64,000 bases of DNA from NCBI RefSeq assembly GCF_007741475.1, contig NZ_CP036261.1, forward strand, positions 3,411,798 to 3,475,797, in the 5' to 3' direction. The notes below the pieces were generated by a model, which worked only from the letters and a program-made list of their open reading frames with translations, made no database searches and was not told where the DNA came from. Of the stretch, positions 43,788 to 53,934 are shown piece by piece (position 1 is the first letter of the stretch; each line of letters opens with the position of its first letter). This DNA comes from Rosistilla ulvae. Its GTDB lineage: Bacteria; Planctomycetota; Planctomycetia; Pirellulales; Pirellulaceae. Both the position numbers and the translations under genes were made by a program.

Positions 43788-44867
43788 ATGGCACTTGATT
43801 TCCTTGACGTCGAACGTTCGACGAACCCTTCCCTCGCCAAGAACCGTAAAAACGCTGGCTTTACCCTGGTCGAACTGCTGGTCGTGATTGCGATCATCGG
43901 GATCCTGGTCGGCCTGTTGCTGCCGGCCGTTCAAGTGGCTCGCGAAGCCGCCCGCCGGATGCAGTGCGGCAATAATATGAAGCAGCTCGGCTTGGCCCTT
44001 CACAACTACGCCTCGACCTATAACGAAGCCTTCCCGAACAACGGCTGGTCCTATACCGGTGGTTACCCCGCCGATTTCTCTCCGTTTGCAAAGCTGCTGG
44101 CTTACGTGGAACAGGAGAATCTGCAGGACCTTATCGATTTCAACATCTACATGGGACATCCCGCCGTCGCCGACCTGCCAGTCGAATTGCGGGTGGCTGC
44201 GGCAACACGCGTCCCTACGTTCGAATGCCCCAGCGATGTCGGGGCCGATCTGCACTCGATGACCCTTCCCTCGGGGACGGCGATCGCCGTCGCGGGAACC
44301 AGTTATGCGATGAACCAAGGGAGCGGGATGGACGGCGCGTTTCATCCGGGCAACGGAACGCCATCCAACGGATTGTGCTGGATCGGATCGAAGATCAAGT
44401 TCCGCGACGTGATCGATGGGACCAGCAATACCATCGCGTTCGCCGAGACGACGATCGGGGGCGGCACCGACATCGCCTCGCCAACGCCGATTCAAGACGT
44501 CCGCCAATATCGCGCCAATACATCGACCGTCGACGTCGCGACCGTCAACACTGCCAATTCGAGTGGCCTCAGCGGGGTGCAAGGGAGCATCACGTCGTGG
44601 CGTGGGGATCGCAACCACTACTGGCTGCGCGGCAGTGTCCCCAGCGGCCCGGTGATGAACGGCAGCCTGACGCCCAACAGCGAGGTCCCCGACATGGTGG
44701 TCGGTTCGTCGAAGATGACAGCCGCTCGCAGCTACCACCCTGGAATCGCCGTCGTTTGTCTTGTCGATGGAAGCGTCCGCAACGTCAGCGACACGATCGA
44801 TCTCAACGCTTGGCACGCCAGTTGGACTCGCGGCGGTGGCGAAGTACAGACGGTTTCGGGCCAATAG
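43788..44867 (+). CDS. DUF1559 prepilin-like protein with H-X9-DG C-terminus
   Basis: A 359-residue type IV pilin-like protein of the group greatly expanded in planctomycetes. The prepilin peptidase site and helix are clear (NAGFTLVELLVVIAIIGILV), followed by LLPAVQVAREAARRMQC. The body has the DUF1559 hallmarks (CPSDVGADL, DGTSNTIAFAE). The C-terminus carries SYHPGIAVVCLVDGSVRNV, which is the H-X9-DG motif. It would be processed at the inner membrane and may join a pseudopilus. The ATG at 43,788 is preceded by GGAG at nine bases. The much longer frame is rejected because its start region is repeat-bearing intergenic DNA. Confidence 0.94.
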   Translation: MALDFLDVERSTNPSLAKNRKNAGFTLVELLVVIAIIGILVGLLLPAVQVAREAARRMQCGNNMKQLGLALHNYASTYNEAFPNNGWSYTGGYPADFSPFAKLLAYVEQENLQDLIDFNIYMGHPAVADLPVELRVAAATRVPTFECPSDVGADLHSMTLPSGTAIAVAGTSYAMNQGSGMDGAFHPGNGTPSNGLCWIGSKIKFRDVIDGTSNTIAFAETTIGGGTDIASPTPIQDVRQYRANTSTVDVATVNTANSSGLSGVQGSITSWRGDRNHYWLRGSVPSGPVMNGSLTPNSEVPDMVVGSSKMTAARSYHPGIAVVCLVDGSVRNVSDTIDLNAWHASWTRGGGEVQTVSGQ

Positions 44868-44875
44868 GATTGGCC
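44859..44875 (+). terminator. Short hairpin at the prepilin stop codon
   Basis: GGCCAAT and ATTGGCC flank AGG, and the hairpin includes the TAG stop. It is between two convergent genes and lacks a T run, so a terminator role is only possible. Confidence 0.35.
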
Positions 44876-44898
44876 TCGGCGCTGCCGCATGCCGCCGG

Positions 44899-45807
44899 TC
44901 AATCGGCGGCGGGCTGCAGTCGGGCTTGCATGAATCTCAAAACGTTCGCGCGAGCCCCCTCATCCATGAACGCCAATAGATGTCCCAGCCCTTCGACACG
45001 GACAAATTCGCTGTCGATCTTCATCTCGACCTGGCGGCGGTAGAGGGCTTCGGCGCTCCCGATCGGGACCAACAGGTCGCCAGTGCCATGGTAGAACAGC
45101 GTCGGCGGATCGCCGGCGCTGGCCAACACCGCTGGCGAGCCAAATTCGTAGGCTTCGGGGCGCTCGCGGCGTGTGCCGCCGAAGAAGTAGGCCAACAGCG
45201 AATTATCCAACGGGAGATCGCGAAAATCGGCCGGCGTCCCACCGGCGACAACCGCGATCGGGCGATGGAGCTTGCCCCAGCAGGGATCCTCCGCCGGCAG
45301 CAGCGTCGTCTTGCCGATCGTTTCGGGCGATTCGTCACCCAGCATTGCGATCATGCTGCACAGATGCGCCCCGGCGCTGTAACCAAACATTCCCAACCGC
45401 TGCAGATCCCAGTGGTTTTCCGCGGCGTGGTCGTGGATCCAAGCCAACGCGCCGCGCACGTCATCCAGTTGAGCGGGGAATTTGAAGCTTGGCGCGAGGC
45501 GATAGTTGATCGAGACGGCAGCGATCCCGTGCTCGGCAAACATACGCGCGTAAGTCCCCGGCAACGCCTTGTCGCCACTCATCCACGCCCCGCCGTGAAC
45601 GACCAACACGATGGGACAGGTTCCATCGACTTCTGCAGGTTGGTAGATGTCGGCCATCAACGGGCCTTCGCTGGTCGTTTGATAGGGCACATCCAAGCGA
45701 ACCGAATAGCCCGCCTGTCGACTCGGTTGCGTTTCGTCGGCCGAAACGCCTTGGATCGCGATGAGAAGAATCAGTGGTAGGCCGGCGACAATTTGGATAG
45801 TGTTCAT
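44899..45807 (-). CDS. Alpha/beta hydrolase, esterase/lipase family, secreted
   Basis: A 302-residue exported hydrolase of the BD-FAE/hormone-sensitive-lipase-like group. The signal peptide is IQIVAGLPLILLIAIQGVSA. The oxyanion-hole motif is VVHGGAWMSGDK near residue 70, the nucleophile elbow is MFGYSAGAHLCS with the active Ser, and the C-terminal catalytic His is in GLGHLLAF. Length is normal. It faces the prepilin gene tail to tail. The substrate could be a carbohydrate ester; several planctomycete enzymes of this group act on acetylated or feruloylated polysaccharides, but nothing here proves it. Confidence 0.9.
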   Translation of the reverse strand: MNTIQIVAGLPLILLIAIQGVSADETQPSRQAGYSVRLDVPYQTTSEGPLMADIYQPAEVDGTCPIVLVVHGGAWMSGDKALPGTYARMFAEHGIAAVSINYRLAPSFKFPAQLDDVRGALAWIHDHAAENHWDLQRLGMFGYSAGAHLCSMIAMLGDESPETIGKTTLLPAEDPCWGKLHRPIAVVAGGTPADFRDLPLDNSLLAYFFGGTRRERPEAYEFGSPAVLASAGDPPTLFYHGTGDLLVPIGSAEALYRRQVEMKIDSEFVRVEGLGHLLAFMDEGARANVLRFMQARLQPAAD

Positions 45808-45893
45808 TTAATCAGCCTAAAGAGCCGCCAACACCTCCGCAACACCGACGCCCCCCCTGGGCATATCACTGTCGGAGTTTAGGCAGTATTTAG

Positions 45894-45948
45894 TAACCCG
45901 ACGCGTAAGCGACTCACCGCGTGGATTCCTCTCTTACGCGTCGGGGTA
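45894..45948. repeat. Inverted repeat, family A copy 3
   Basis: Left arm TAACCCGACGCGTAAGCGA and right arm TCTCTTACGCGTCGGGGTA with a 16-base centre. This copy is more diverged near the loop than copy 1. Confidence 0.85.
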
Positions 45949-46287
45949 CGATTTCCCCTGGCGTTCCAGCTTGAAAATGGGATTGCCCCGCCGAGGCACT
46001 CCGCTGCACCGCCGCACGATGTTCATTGCCACCGATGAACGGGCACCCCCGCTATCCCCGCCCCACATTCGCCGGTCGGCTAGTACGTCGACGCAGCAAT
46101 GCGTGGGGGAATGTGGCGGCCCGAACCGGGACTGCCGATTCAGCGGCTTCGATACGCTGCCAAGTTGACAGCAACCGCCACGGAAAGGCCGCCGGCTGAC
46201 AAATCAAAAACTTTCCATCGGCGACAAGTTCGGGAAAATCCAAGCATTTTGGCCGTCAGACGGTTTCTGATGCGGGCGGGAGACGTT

Positions 46288-46302
46288 TGGCACAGCGATT
46301 GC
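46288..46302 (+). promoter_or_regulatory. Sigma-54 (-24/-12) promoter candidate for groES-groEL
   Basis: TGGCAC, five bases, then TTGC matches the RpoN consensus, with the GG and GC doublets at the correct spacing. It stands 134 bases upstream of the groES ATG. Transcription would need an enhancer-binding activator. Confidence 0.6.
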
Positions 46303-46436
46303 TTATGGTGGCAGCAAACGCATTTCGAGTGCCAACTGGTACCGGTCTATCGAGAACTCGCATCGGCGAGGGAGGGATAGTCGGGCCATTGACTGATAAT
46401 GAAATTTGACTCAACCGTTCTGGAGGTGTGACGGAA

Positions 46437-46757
46437 ATGGCAGTAGCAACAAAATCGAAGACAAAGATTGGACTGCAACCGCTCGGCGATCGCTTGGTCG
46501 TCCAACGTGAGGAATCCGAAGAGACCACCGCGGGTGGAATCGTGTTGCCAGGTTCGGCACAAGAAAAGCCCGCTCGCGGTACTGTTGTCGCTTTGGGCGA
46601 TGGCAAGCTGTTGGACGACGGCTCTCGTGCTGCTCACCAAGTCGCCGTGGGCGATCGGGTGATCTTCAGCAGCTACGCTGGCGAAACTGTCGAAACACAA
46701 GACCAAGAATACCTGCTGATGCGTGAAGACGACATCTTGGCTGTCATCGAAGGCTAG
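46437..46757 (+). CDS. groES: Co-chaperonin GroES
   Basis: About 106 residues of the 10-kDa chaperonin that caps GroEL. The family core LQPLGDRLVVQREESEETTA, the mobile loop GGIVLPGSAQEKPARG and GKLLDDG, VAVGDRVIFSSYAGE are all present. The ATG at 46,437 follows a strong GGAGG by ten bases; a GTG at 46,428 is too close to it. It is followed by groEL after 142 bases, the usual order. The sigma-54-like promoter and long leader suggest non-standard heat-shock control. Confidence 0.97.
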   Translation: MAVATKSKTKIGLQPLGDRLVVQREESEETTAGGIVLPGSAQEKPARGTVVALGDGKLLDDGSRAAHQVAVGDRVIFSSYAGETVETQDQEYLLMREDDILAVIEG

Positions 46758-46893
46758 GGTCCCACCCCATCCTCGACACAACGATGGACGCCATTGGCGA
46801 TCCGTCAACAAAGTCAGGGTGATGCGACAACCGCATCGGGCCCTTTCCTGTTATCAACGAACAACCTAAACACCATCTATTTGGAGCGATTAG

Positions 46894-48516
<1,623 letters not shown>

Positions 48517-48548
48517 TCGACACGCTTGTTGATTAGATCGATCGATGA

Positions 48549-48578
48549 AACCTCAGCCTCTTCGGCTGAGGTTTTTTT
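48549..48578 (+). terminator. Rho-independent terminator after groEL
   Basis: A stem AACCTCAGCC with its complement GGCTGAGGTT encloses TCTT and is followed by seven T residues, 33 bases after the groEL stop. Confidence 0.93.
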
Positions 48579-48891
48579 ATGCGCGGTGCCAAATCGGAAA
48601 AGCCTGCAAAATGCTGCACGTTCGACCATCTGAACCGGCACTTTCGCGCCCCTTCATTGCGACATCTTCGCACGCTATCGCCTTGTGCGATGAGAAACTG
48701 TGCCGGTCGTTTGGGTTCGCCGACCCGGTCGTCTGACGTTTCCCGCATCGGGTTGTGCTGCCCCTCAGGTTTGCAGCGATCGAACCGATAACCCCCAACA
48801 AGGCATTCGCAACGAACATGACGATGGCCGGGGCGTTCGGGCCTCACCAGGATCGTCGACTCTTTCCGAATCAACGTTAGGCTAGGATGCT
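48579..48891. other. Intergenic region, nothing recognised
   Basis: No gene, repeat or clear promoter was found in these 313 bases. It should hold the promoter of the outer membrane factor gene. Confidence 0.5.
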
Positions 48892-50475
48892 ATGAGACGT
48901 GTCACGACCAGTTTGACCCTTATCTTCGCGACGACATTGACCGGGTGTGCCACCACCGGAAAGGGACGCGTTGCCGATAGTTCGTCCGCTTCGGATTCGG
49001 CGCCGATCGCGTCGCAACCCACGCCCGCCGCACCGGCCGACAGAAAGCCCGTGATTGCGACGGTCGCCTATCGCGTGGAGGGCGAAGCGACAGCGGACCA
49101 ACAGGGACCGGCTGTCGACCAAACCACGCCTGTTCAAGAATCCACCCAAGGTTCAGCGACTGGTTTGACGCTCGCCCCCGCCTTCATCCCCGAGAACGAT
49201 TTCTCACCGGCCGGCGATGGATCGGTCGTCTATTCGGTTGTCGATACGATGCAGCCCGCGACGGCTTACACGCTGGTCGACATCGAACAGATGGCCCTGC
49301 AGAACAATCCCGCTATCGCCGAAGCCAACGCCGCTCGCAGCAAAGCGGCCGGATTGCGACATCAGGTCGGGATTCGGCCGAATCCGACGCTCGGATATTC
49401 CGGGCAGCAACTGGCCGATGAAGGGACCGATCAACACCTGCTGTTCCTGGAACAGGAGTTCGTCACGGGCAACAAGCTTGGGCTCAATCGGGCCGTCCTT
49501 TCGCATACCGCGTCGGCCCAACGTTGGGAAATCGAGACACAACGATATCGTGTGTTGACCGATGTTCGCGTTCGCTTCTATGAAGCACTCGCTTCGCAGC
49601 AACAACTCGATGCGACTCGCGAATTTGAAACGGTTGCCAAACGAGGCGTCGAGGTCGCAAGGCAGCGACAGGAAGCGGAAGAGGGAACGTTGATCGAAGT
49701 GCTGCAGGCGCAGACGATGCTCAGCGAAATCACTTTGGCAGCCGAGCGTTCGGAGCTAGCGTATCGCGGGGCGTGGCAAGATCTCGCCGCCATCGCTGGA
49801 TTGTCCGCCGCGTCGCCGGCCCGTTTAGTCGCGGAATTGAATCCCCCCGCCGCCGCTCCCAATTGGGAGAACGCTTTCCAGGAAATCGTCACGCAAAGTC
49901 CAGAGATGTCCGTTGCCAACGCTTTGGTTTGCGAGAAAGCGGCGTTCCTGAAGCGACAACAGGTTCAAATGCTTCCCAACATCACGGGCCAACTGGGGGC
50001 GGGTTTTGATAACGGAACCGATTCGGGCATGTTGAATGTCCAGTTCTCCGCGCCGATTCCGGTTTGGAACAAGAACTCGGGCAACATCTCCGCCGCCTAC
50101 GCCGACTATCGCCGCGCCGTCGAGAACGTCAAGCGGATCGAGCAGTCGATTAAGTCTCGGTTGGCCCGAACGGCGCAAGATTTCGATTCCACGATCGCGA
50201 CCGTCAAAAAGTACGAGGAAGAGATCATTCCACAAGCGACCAAAAGCTTGGAGTTGTCCGAGGAGGGCTACAAAGCGGGCGAACTGGAATTCTTGCAGGT
50301 CCTGATCGTGCGACGCAGTTTCTACGACTCGATGATCCGATTCATCGAAGCCAAAGGGCAATTGGCCCAAGCCAACGCCAAGGTCGATGGTTTGCTGTTG
50401 GCCGGTGGCTTGGATGCACCGCAGGACTACACCGATGGTGACGGGATCCGGGGAGCCTCGCTGGGCGGACAATAA
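48892..50475 (+). CDS. TolC-family outer membrane factor (lipoprotein)
   Basis: A 527-residue outer membrane channel component of the CzcC/TolC type. The N-terminus is a lipoprotein signal (TSLTLIFATTLTGCATTGKG), and a low-complexity linker of 100 residues precedes the first coiled-coil helix. The two OEP repeats begin around LVDIEQMALQNNPAIAEANA and NAFQEIVTQSPEMSVANALV, with helix segments such as EFETVAKRGVEVARQRQEAE and SLELSEEGYKAGELEFLQVL. No RND pump or adaptor gene is nearby in the window, so its partner is encoded elsewhere. Metal efflux is the best-known use of the closest family but is not proven here. Confidence 0.9.
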   Translation: MRRVTTSLTLIFATTLTGCATTGKGRVADSSSASDSAPIASQPTPAAPADRKPVIATVAYRVEGEATADQQGPAVDQTTPVQESTQGSATGLTLAPAFIPENDFSPAGDGSVVYSVVDTMQPATAYTLVDIEQMALQNNPAIAEANAARSKAAGLRHQVGIRPNPTLGYSGQQLADEGTDQHLLFLEQEFVTGNKLGLNRAVLSHTASAQRWEIETQRYRVLTDVRVRFYEALASQQQLDATREFETVAKRGVEVARQRQEAEEGTLIEVLQAQTMLSEITLAAERSELAYRGAWQDLAAIAGLSAASPARLVAELNPPAAAPNWENAFQEIVTQSPEMSVANALVCEKAAFLKRQQVQMLPNITGQLGAGFDNGTDSGMLNVQFSAPIPVWNKNSGNISAAYADYRRAVENVKRIEQSIKSRLARTAQDFDSTIATVKKYEEEIIPQATKSLELSEEGYKAGELEFLQVLIVRRSFYDSMIRFIEAKGQLAQANAKVDGLLLAGGLDAPQDYTDGDGIRGASLGGQ

Positions 50476-50500
50476 GCGATTGATGCAACGCGATTCGTGA

Positions 50501-50535
50501 GGCGTTAATGGAGTCGGTCCGATTCCAATAACGCC
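50501..50535. repeat. Imperfect hairpin after the TolC-family gene
   Basis: GGCGTTA and TAACGCC form the base, and TGGAGTCG against CGATTCCA extends it with a wobble pair. It stands 25 bases beyond the stop. There is no T run, so terminator activity is uncertain. Confidence 0.6.
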
Positions 50536-50563
50536 TACCGACGACGGGGAATCTTCAAACGCA

Positions 50564-50704
50564 ATACCGTTCAACGAAGGAGCCTCGGACCGTCGCAAGA
50601 ATTAGCGGCGTGATGTAGTGGACGAGGTTACGAATCCCAGCGATTTGGTCTGATGCATGCAAAAGGAATCGTGGCCTTGTCCACTACGCTTCGTTGAACG
50701 GTAT
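50564..50704. repeat. Nested inverted repeats, including family B copy 2
   Basis: An outer perfect pair, ATACCGTTCAACGAAG (50,564-50,579) and its complement (50,689-50,704), surrounds an inner pair at 50,615-50,637 and 50,665-50,687 related to GTAGTGGACGAGGTCACGA. The inner arms differ at four positions. The 141-base unit has the shape of a small non-autonomous element. Confidence 0.85.
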
Positions 50705-50898
50705 AGTCTTTAAATGGCGTTCGCCTCCCAAGTGCCAATGGACTTCGTGTCGCCGTCTCGGCAAACATGCGGCCGACTCAACATCCCGCACGGGGCACTC
50801 GCTGGCTGGCATTCTTTGCGTTCGTGATCATCTCGTCGTTCTAACGGCGACGCGGTAGCCACCAGGAAAGGCATTCCAGCTCTGCCACCCCACCGCTT

Positions 50899-51255
50899 CT
50901 ACGCCCGGACGCTTCCAACGCAACGCGACCGCCTCAATCTCTCCTGGAAAGCGGCGCTGAAGCAACACCGGCTGAGCCGGCGGCTGAGTCGCACAAAGAT
51001 GCGACGCAGCGGTGATTGCAAGTTATCGATCGGAATCACGTGAACCCGGTCTGCGGTTGAACGCTCCTGTTGTGAGGCATTGAGCTTTCCATGCCAATTC
51101 AGCCCCAGCGTCTTCTTAAGATAGGGAACCCGATCGATGCGTCTTTCGTGATAATCCGATTCGCGAACTTTGTTCAGGGGCGATGCATTGGTGACACCAA
51201 AGCGTCGACCCGCTTCATTCCTAATGATTTGACGAATCCAAAATGAAAGTTGCAT
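50899..51255 (-). CDS. Possible hypothetical protein, weak support
   Basis: An open frame of 118 residues that starts GMQLSFWIRQIIRNEAG-like, just inside the divergent neighbour, and contains VPYLKKTLGLNWHGKL and an Arg-rich end. It is not recognised. Its composition is acceptable for a protein, but no ribosome-binding site was seen. It may be chance or a decayed gene. The plus-strand gene at 51,243 overlaps its start by 13 bases. The stretch from 50,705 to 50,898 holds nothing else that I can name. Confidence 0.25.
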   Translation of the reverse strand: MQLSFWIRQIIRNEAGRRFGVTNASPLNKVRESDYHERRIDRVPYLKKTLGLNWHGKLNASQQERSTADRVHVIPIDNLQSPLRRIFVRLSRRLSRCCFSAAFQERLRRSRCVGSVRA

Positions 51256-51608
51256 CCCCATCGTGGCAGCGGACAACCGTCGCGGCTCGGATCGCTGGCG
51301 AGGATATTTGCTGTGGCGATTACGTGACCGTTTTGAATGAACAACTGGAACTGCCATCCTATCTGTGGTCTTGTTCGGCAACCTCGCTGCCGCCGGACGA
51401 ACTGGTTCGCATTCGCTATATGCCGCAAGAAGCTGGACATCCGCTGAAAGTGATCGGTGTCTGCCTGCCGTTTGTTTATGCCAAGAACGACCGAGCGGCG
51501 GTCGTGACGATCGACACTCGCCGACAACAATTAGTCCGACTGGACCGCAAATGCGCCCGAAACGTTTGGAAGCAGTTAAGCAAGAAGGTCGCCAAGAAGA
51601 AGCGTTAG
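51243..51608 (+). CDS. Small conserved-looking protein of unknown function
   Basis: 121 residues with no signal peptide or membrane segment. The second half, DELVRIRYMPQEAGHPLKVI followed by GVCLPFVYAK and then VVTIDTRRQQLVRLDRKCAR, has the balanced composition of a real globular domain and ends in a Lys-rich tail KKVAKKKR. No enzymatic motif is evident. The two Cys pairs (ICCG and later CSA, VCLP) are not in a zinc-ribbon spacing. It is a single-gene unit between the repeat-bearing gap and a small minus-strand gene. I think similar short proteins exist in other planctomycetes, but this is from general recall and not from a search. Confidence 0.65.
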   Translation: MKVASPSWQRTTVAARIAGEDICCGDYVTVLNEQLELPSYLWSCSATSLPPDELVRIRYMPQEAGHPLKVIGVCLPFVYAKNDRAAVVTIDTRRQQLVRLDRKCARNVWKQLSKKVAKKKR

Positions 51609-51695
51609 CCCGACCTGCCATCCGCGTCCGAGAAATCCAGCTGCCGTCGTGGCGGCAGCTGGACCGGCGCGTTTACCTGGCGAAGCGCAATGGGA

Positions 51696-51881
51696 CTAGC
51701 CCATCTTCTTGCGAGCGTTTGTTAGGCCCTTGGACATCGTGTCGGCCAGCTCGGCAGCGTCCATCGCTGCCAGAACCAAAAACGCTTCGCTAAGAACTCG
51801 TTTTGTGACAGCGGCGTTGATCGCCGTCTTGTCGGTGTCGACTCGCGTGCAGACTTCGTTGTAGAAATCGGTAAGCTTCAT
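51696..51881 (-). CDS. Small helical protein of unknown function (61 residues)
   Basis: A short all-helical protein reading MKLTDFYNEVCTRVDTDKTA, then a segment rich in Ala and Leu (SEAFLVLAAMDAAELADTMS) and a Lys-rich end. GAGGGA stands six bases before the ATG, a strong ribosome-binding site for this window. It is encoded between the 121-residue protein and the sulfatase gene on the other strand. Function is not recognised. A role as a small DNA- or RNA-binding protein is possible given its basic tail but is not shown. Confidence 0.7.
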   Translation of the reverse strand: MKLTDFYNEVCTRVDTDKTAINAAVTKRVLSEAFLVLAAMDAAELADTMSKGLTNARKKMG

Positions 51882-51960
51882 ATCATCCCTCGATATTGTT
51901 GGCGGTCCAAAAAAGAAGCCGCTGAGTATAACGCAATTGTCGTTGGCGTTCGATCGCAGT

Positions 51961-53391
51961 TTATCGCTCGCTTGCTTTCGGTTGACCGGGGGCGGCCCCC
52001 AACACTCCGTTGCGGCCCATCTGATCGTGAAGGGCTTCGCTCAACTGGCTCGTCAAATCGCCGCGGTTCTTGGCGATGTTGGTCGTCTCATTTTCGTCGA
52101 CGCTGTGGTCATACAGCATCGACGCCATCGTCCGTCCCGATTTATCGCGATACTCGGAAAAACGAAATCGATCGGTCCGAATCGTATCGCCCGCTTGGTA
52201 CCGCCCGACCGCCGCGGTCTTCCACGGGGCGTTGGTATCACCCATCAACGCGACGAGACTCTTTCCCTGCAAGTGCGTCGGCAACGGCAACTGGGTGAGT
52301 TCACAGAGGGTGGGATAGATGTCGATCGATTCGACAAGGCCCGATCGCCGCTCTCCACCGTTGACTCCCGGCGCTCGAATGATCAAGGGGATCTGCATCG
52401 ATGTTTCATAACATGAGTGCTTGCACCACAGCGTATGTTCGCCCAGGTTCCAACCATGATCTCCCCACAGCACAACAACGGTGTTGTCGGCCAGGCCGAG
52501 GGCGTCGAGTTCATCCAACACGGTGCCGATCAGCGCGTCGACATAGCTCACGCAAGCGTAGTAGCCATGAATTAGATGCTTCGCCGTTGCGTCGGATACC
52601 GGCCCTTTCGATGGTATGCCGGCGTAAGCTCGCAATTCGCCCGAACTGTGAAGCGATTGAGGCGGGGCGTCTTGCGGCGTGGCGTAATTTGGGGGCAACT
52701 GAATAGCATCGCGGTCATACAGATCCCAATACTTCTGCGGTGCGATGAATGGGAGATGTGGTTTGAAGAAACCGACAGCCAGGAAAAAGGGTGAGTCCTG
52801 TTTCTTCAACCTCCTCAAATCGGCGATCGCACGCTCGGCTAATTTGCCATCGGCATAAGCATCGTCGGCGACGTCGGCCGCCTCCCACGCCGGCCCTCGC
52901 GTGCGGCTACCTTTTCTCTGTCGCTGTTCATGCAAACTGTGGTTCTCCGGGCGGCGATACCAGGGGATTCCCGTCGGCCGCCATGCGGGTTCCGACCAAC
53001 CAACGGCATTGTCCTGTGGATGATGGAAGATTTTGCCCAACGAAACTGTGTGGTAGCCGTTTTCCCGGAAATGGGTGTTCAGCGTCTTGATACCGGGGGC
53101 ATCTTTCTCCGCCCAGGCGAGATAGTTTACGAAGCGATTGCGGGACGGGCGGATGCCGCTCATCATGCTGGCCCGCGATGCACCACACGTCGGAACCATA
53201 CAATACGCCCGTTCAAACAAAACTCCCGATGCCGCCAGGCGATCGATGTTCGGAGAATGAATATGTTGTTTTCCGTAACATGCGAGTTCCGGCCGCAGAT
53301 CGTCGACGGCGATGAACAGCACGTTTGGTCGTTCCGCAGCGCCAACTTCCACAACCATTAACGCCAAGCCTACAGCTAACAATCGCAGCAT
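51961..53391 (-). CDS. Sulfatase, iduronate-2-sulfatase-like, secreted
   Basis: A 476-residue exported sulfatase. The signal peptide is LRLLAVGLALMVVEVGAAER. The N-terminal metal site is VLFIAVDDLRPELACYG, and the formylglycine motif is VPTCGASRASMMSGIRP: the Cys is followed by G-A-S-R, the CxAxR form in place of the common CxPSR. Later motifs include VVLWGDHGWNLGEHTLWCKH, as in iduronate-2-sulfatase. It would hydrolyse sulfate esters of marine polysaccharides. Planctomycetes code for dozens of such enzymes. A maturation enzyme must be encoded elsewhere. Confidence 0.94.
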   Translation of the reverse strand: MLRLLAVGLALMVVEVGAAERPNVLFIAVDDLRPELACYGKQHIHSPNIDRLAASGVLFERAYCMVPTCGASRASMMSGIRPSRNRFVNYLAWAEKDAPGIKTLNTHFRENGYHTVSLGKIFHHPQDNAVGWSEPAWRPTGIPWYRRPENHSLHEQRQRKGSRTRGPAWEAADVADDAYADGKLAERAIADLRRLKKQDSPFFLAVGFFKPHLPFIAPQKYWDLYDRDAIQLPPNYATPQDAPPQSLHSSGELRAYAGIPSKGPVSDATAKHLIHGYYACVSYVDALIGTVLDELDALGLADNTVVVLWGDHGWNLGEHTLWCKHSCYETSMQIPLIIRAPGVNGGERRSGLVESIDIYPTLCELTQLPLPTHLQGKSLVALMGDTNAPWKTAAVGRYQAGDTIRTDRFRFSEYRDKSGRTMASMLYDHSVDENETTNIAKNRGDLTSQLSEALHDQMGRNGVLGAAPGQPKASER

Positions 53392-53934
53392 CCCAAGCCT
53401 CCATCTATTGGTGAATCTAGATTCGCCATCAAGTTCGGATCGGAAGAGACCATCTACGAGACATAATCACCTCCGAAACCCACCGCTGACGTCCCCGCAT
53501 TGTAGCCAGTCGCGTTGCGTCATGCTGGGCAGGTCGTGGCCGCTCCGCCGACGACTCCACGTTTCACACGTTGGGCGGTCGCATACCAGCAGCCCTCCCT
53601 CATGCTTTGTGTCTTTTGTGGATCTTCGTGGCGAAACGGTCAGCCACAAAGATCCACAAGAATCACAAAACGAGAACCCGATAGAGACTCGGACTTCTTT
53701 GAATAAAGTAGGCGAAGGATGGATCAATACATTGTACGCGACTATTGAGACGCCTTTGATCCTGAGTGTCGAAGCGTCGGTAGAGTGCAGTCTGGGGGCG
53801 CAAGTTTTGACTGTCTCTAAACGTCCGGTTCGCCAACAAATGGTGTCCCATCGCGAAGCGTCAGATTTGACGCAAATGGAGAGCGGCACCGTCGGCGAAG
53901 GACAACGGTGAAGACCTGGCCGCGAACCGGAGAC
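53392..53934. other. Intergenic region with one inverted repeat
   Basis: These 543 bases hold a hairpin-forming sequence at 53,614-53,662: TTTTGTGGATCTTCGTGGC and, on the other side, GCCACAAAGATCCACAAGAA. The arms are imperfect. No gene is supported. Confidence 0.6.
53614..53662. repeat. Inverted repeat around GTGGATCTTCGTGGC
   Basis: Arms of about 19-20 bases are separated by 9-10 bases and differ by a few mismatches. It lies between the sulfatase and porin genes and may be another dispersed element of this genome. Confidence 0.65.

Larger units (their letters stand above)
45808..46436. other. Upstream region of groES-groEL with repeat and promoter
   Basis: No gene is supported in this 629-base gap. 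It holds the third family A repeat at 45,894-45,948 and a sigma-54-like promoter at 46,288-46,302. No CIRCE-type inverted repeat for HrcA was found on inspection. Confidence 0.6.

Noticed and set aside
45808-46436. A CIRCE/HrcA operator upstream of groES
   Set aside because: No TTAGCACTC-type inverted repeat was found in the gap.
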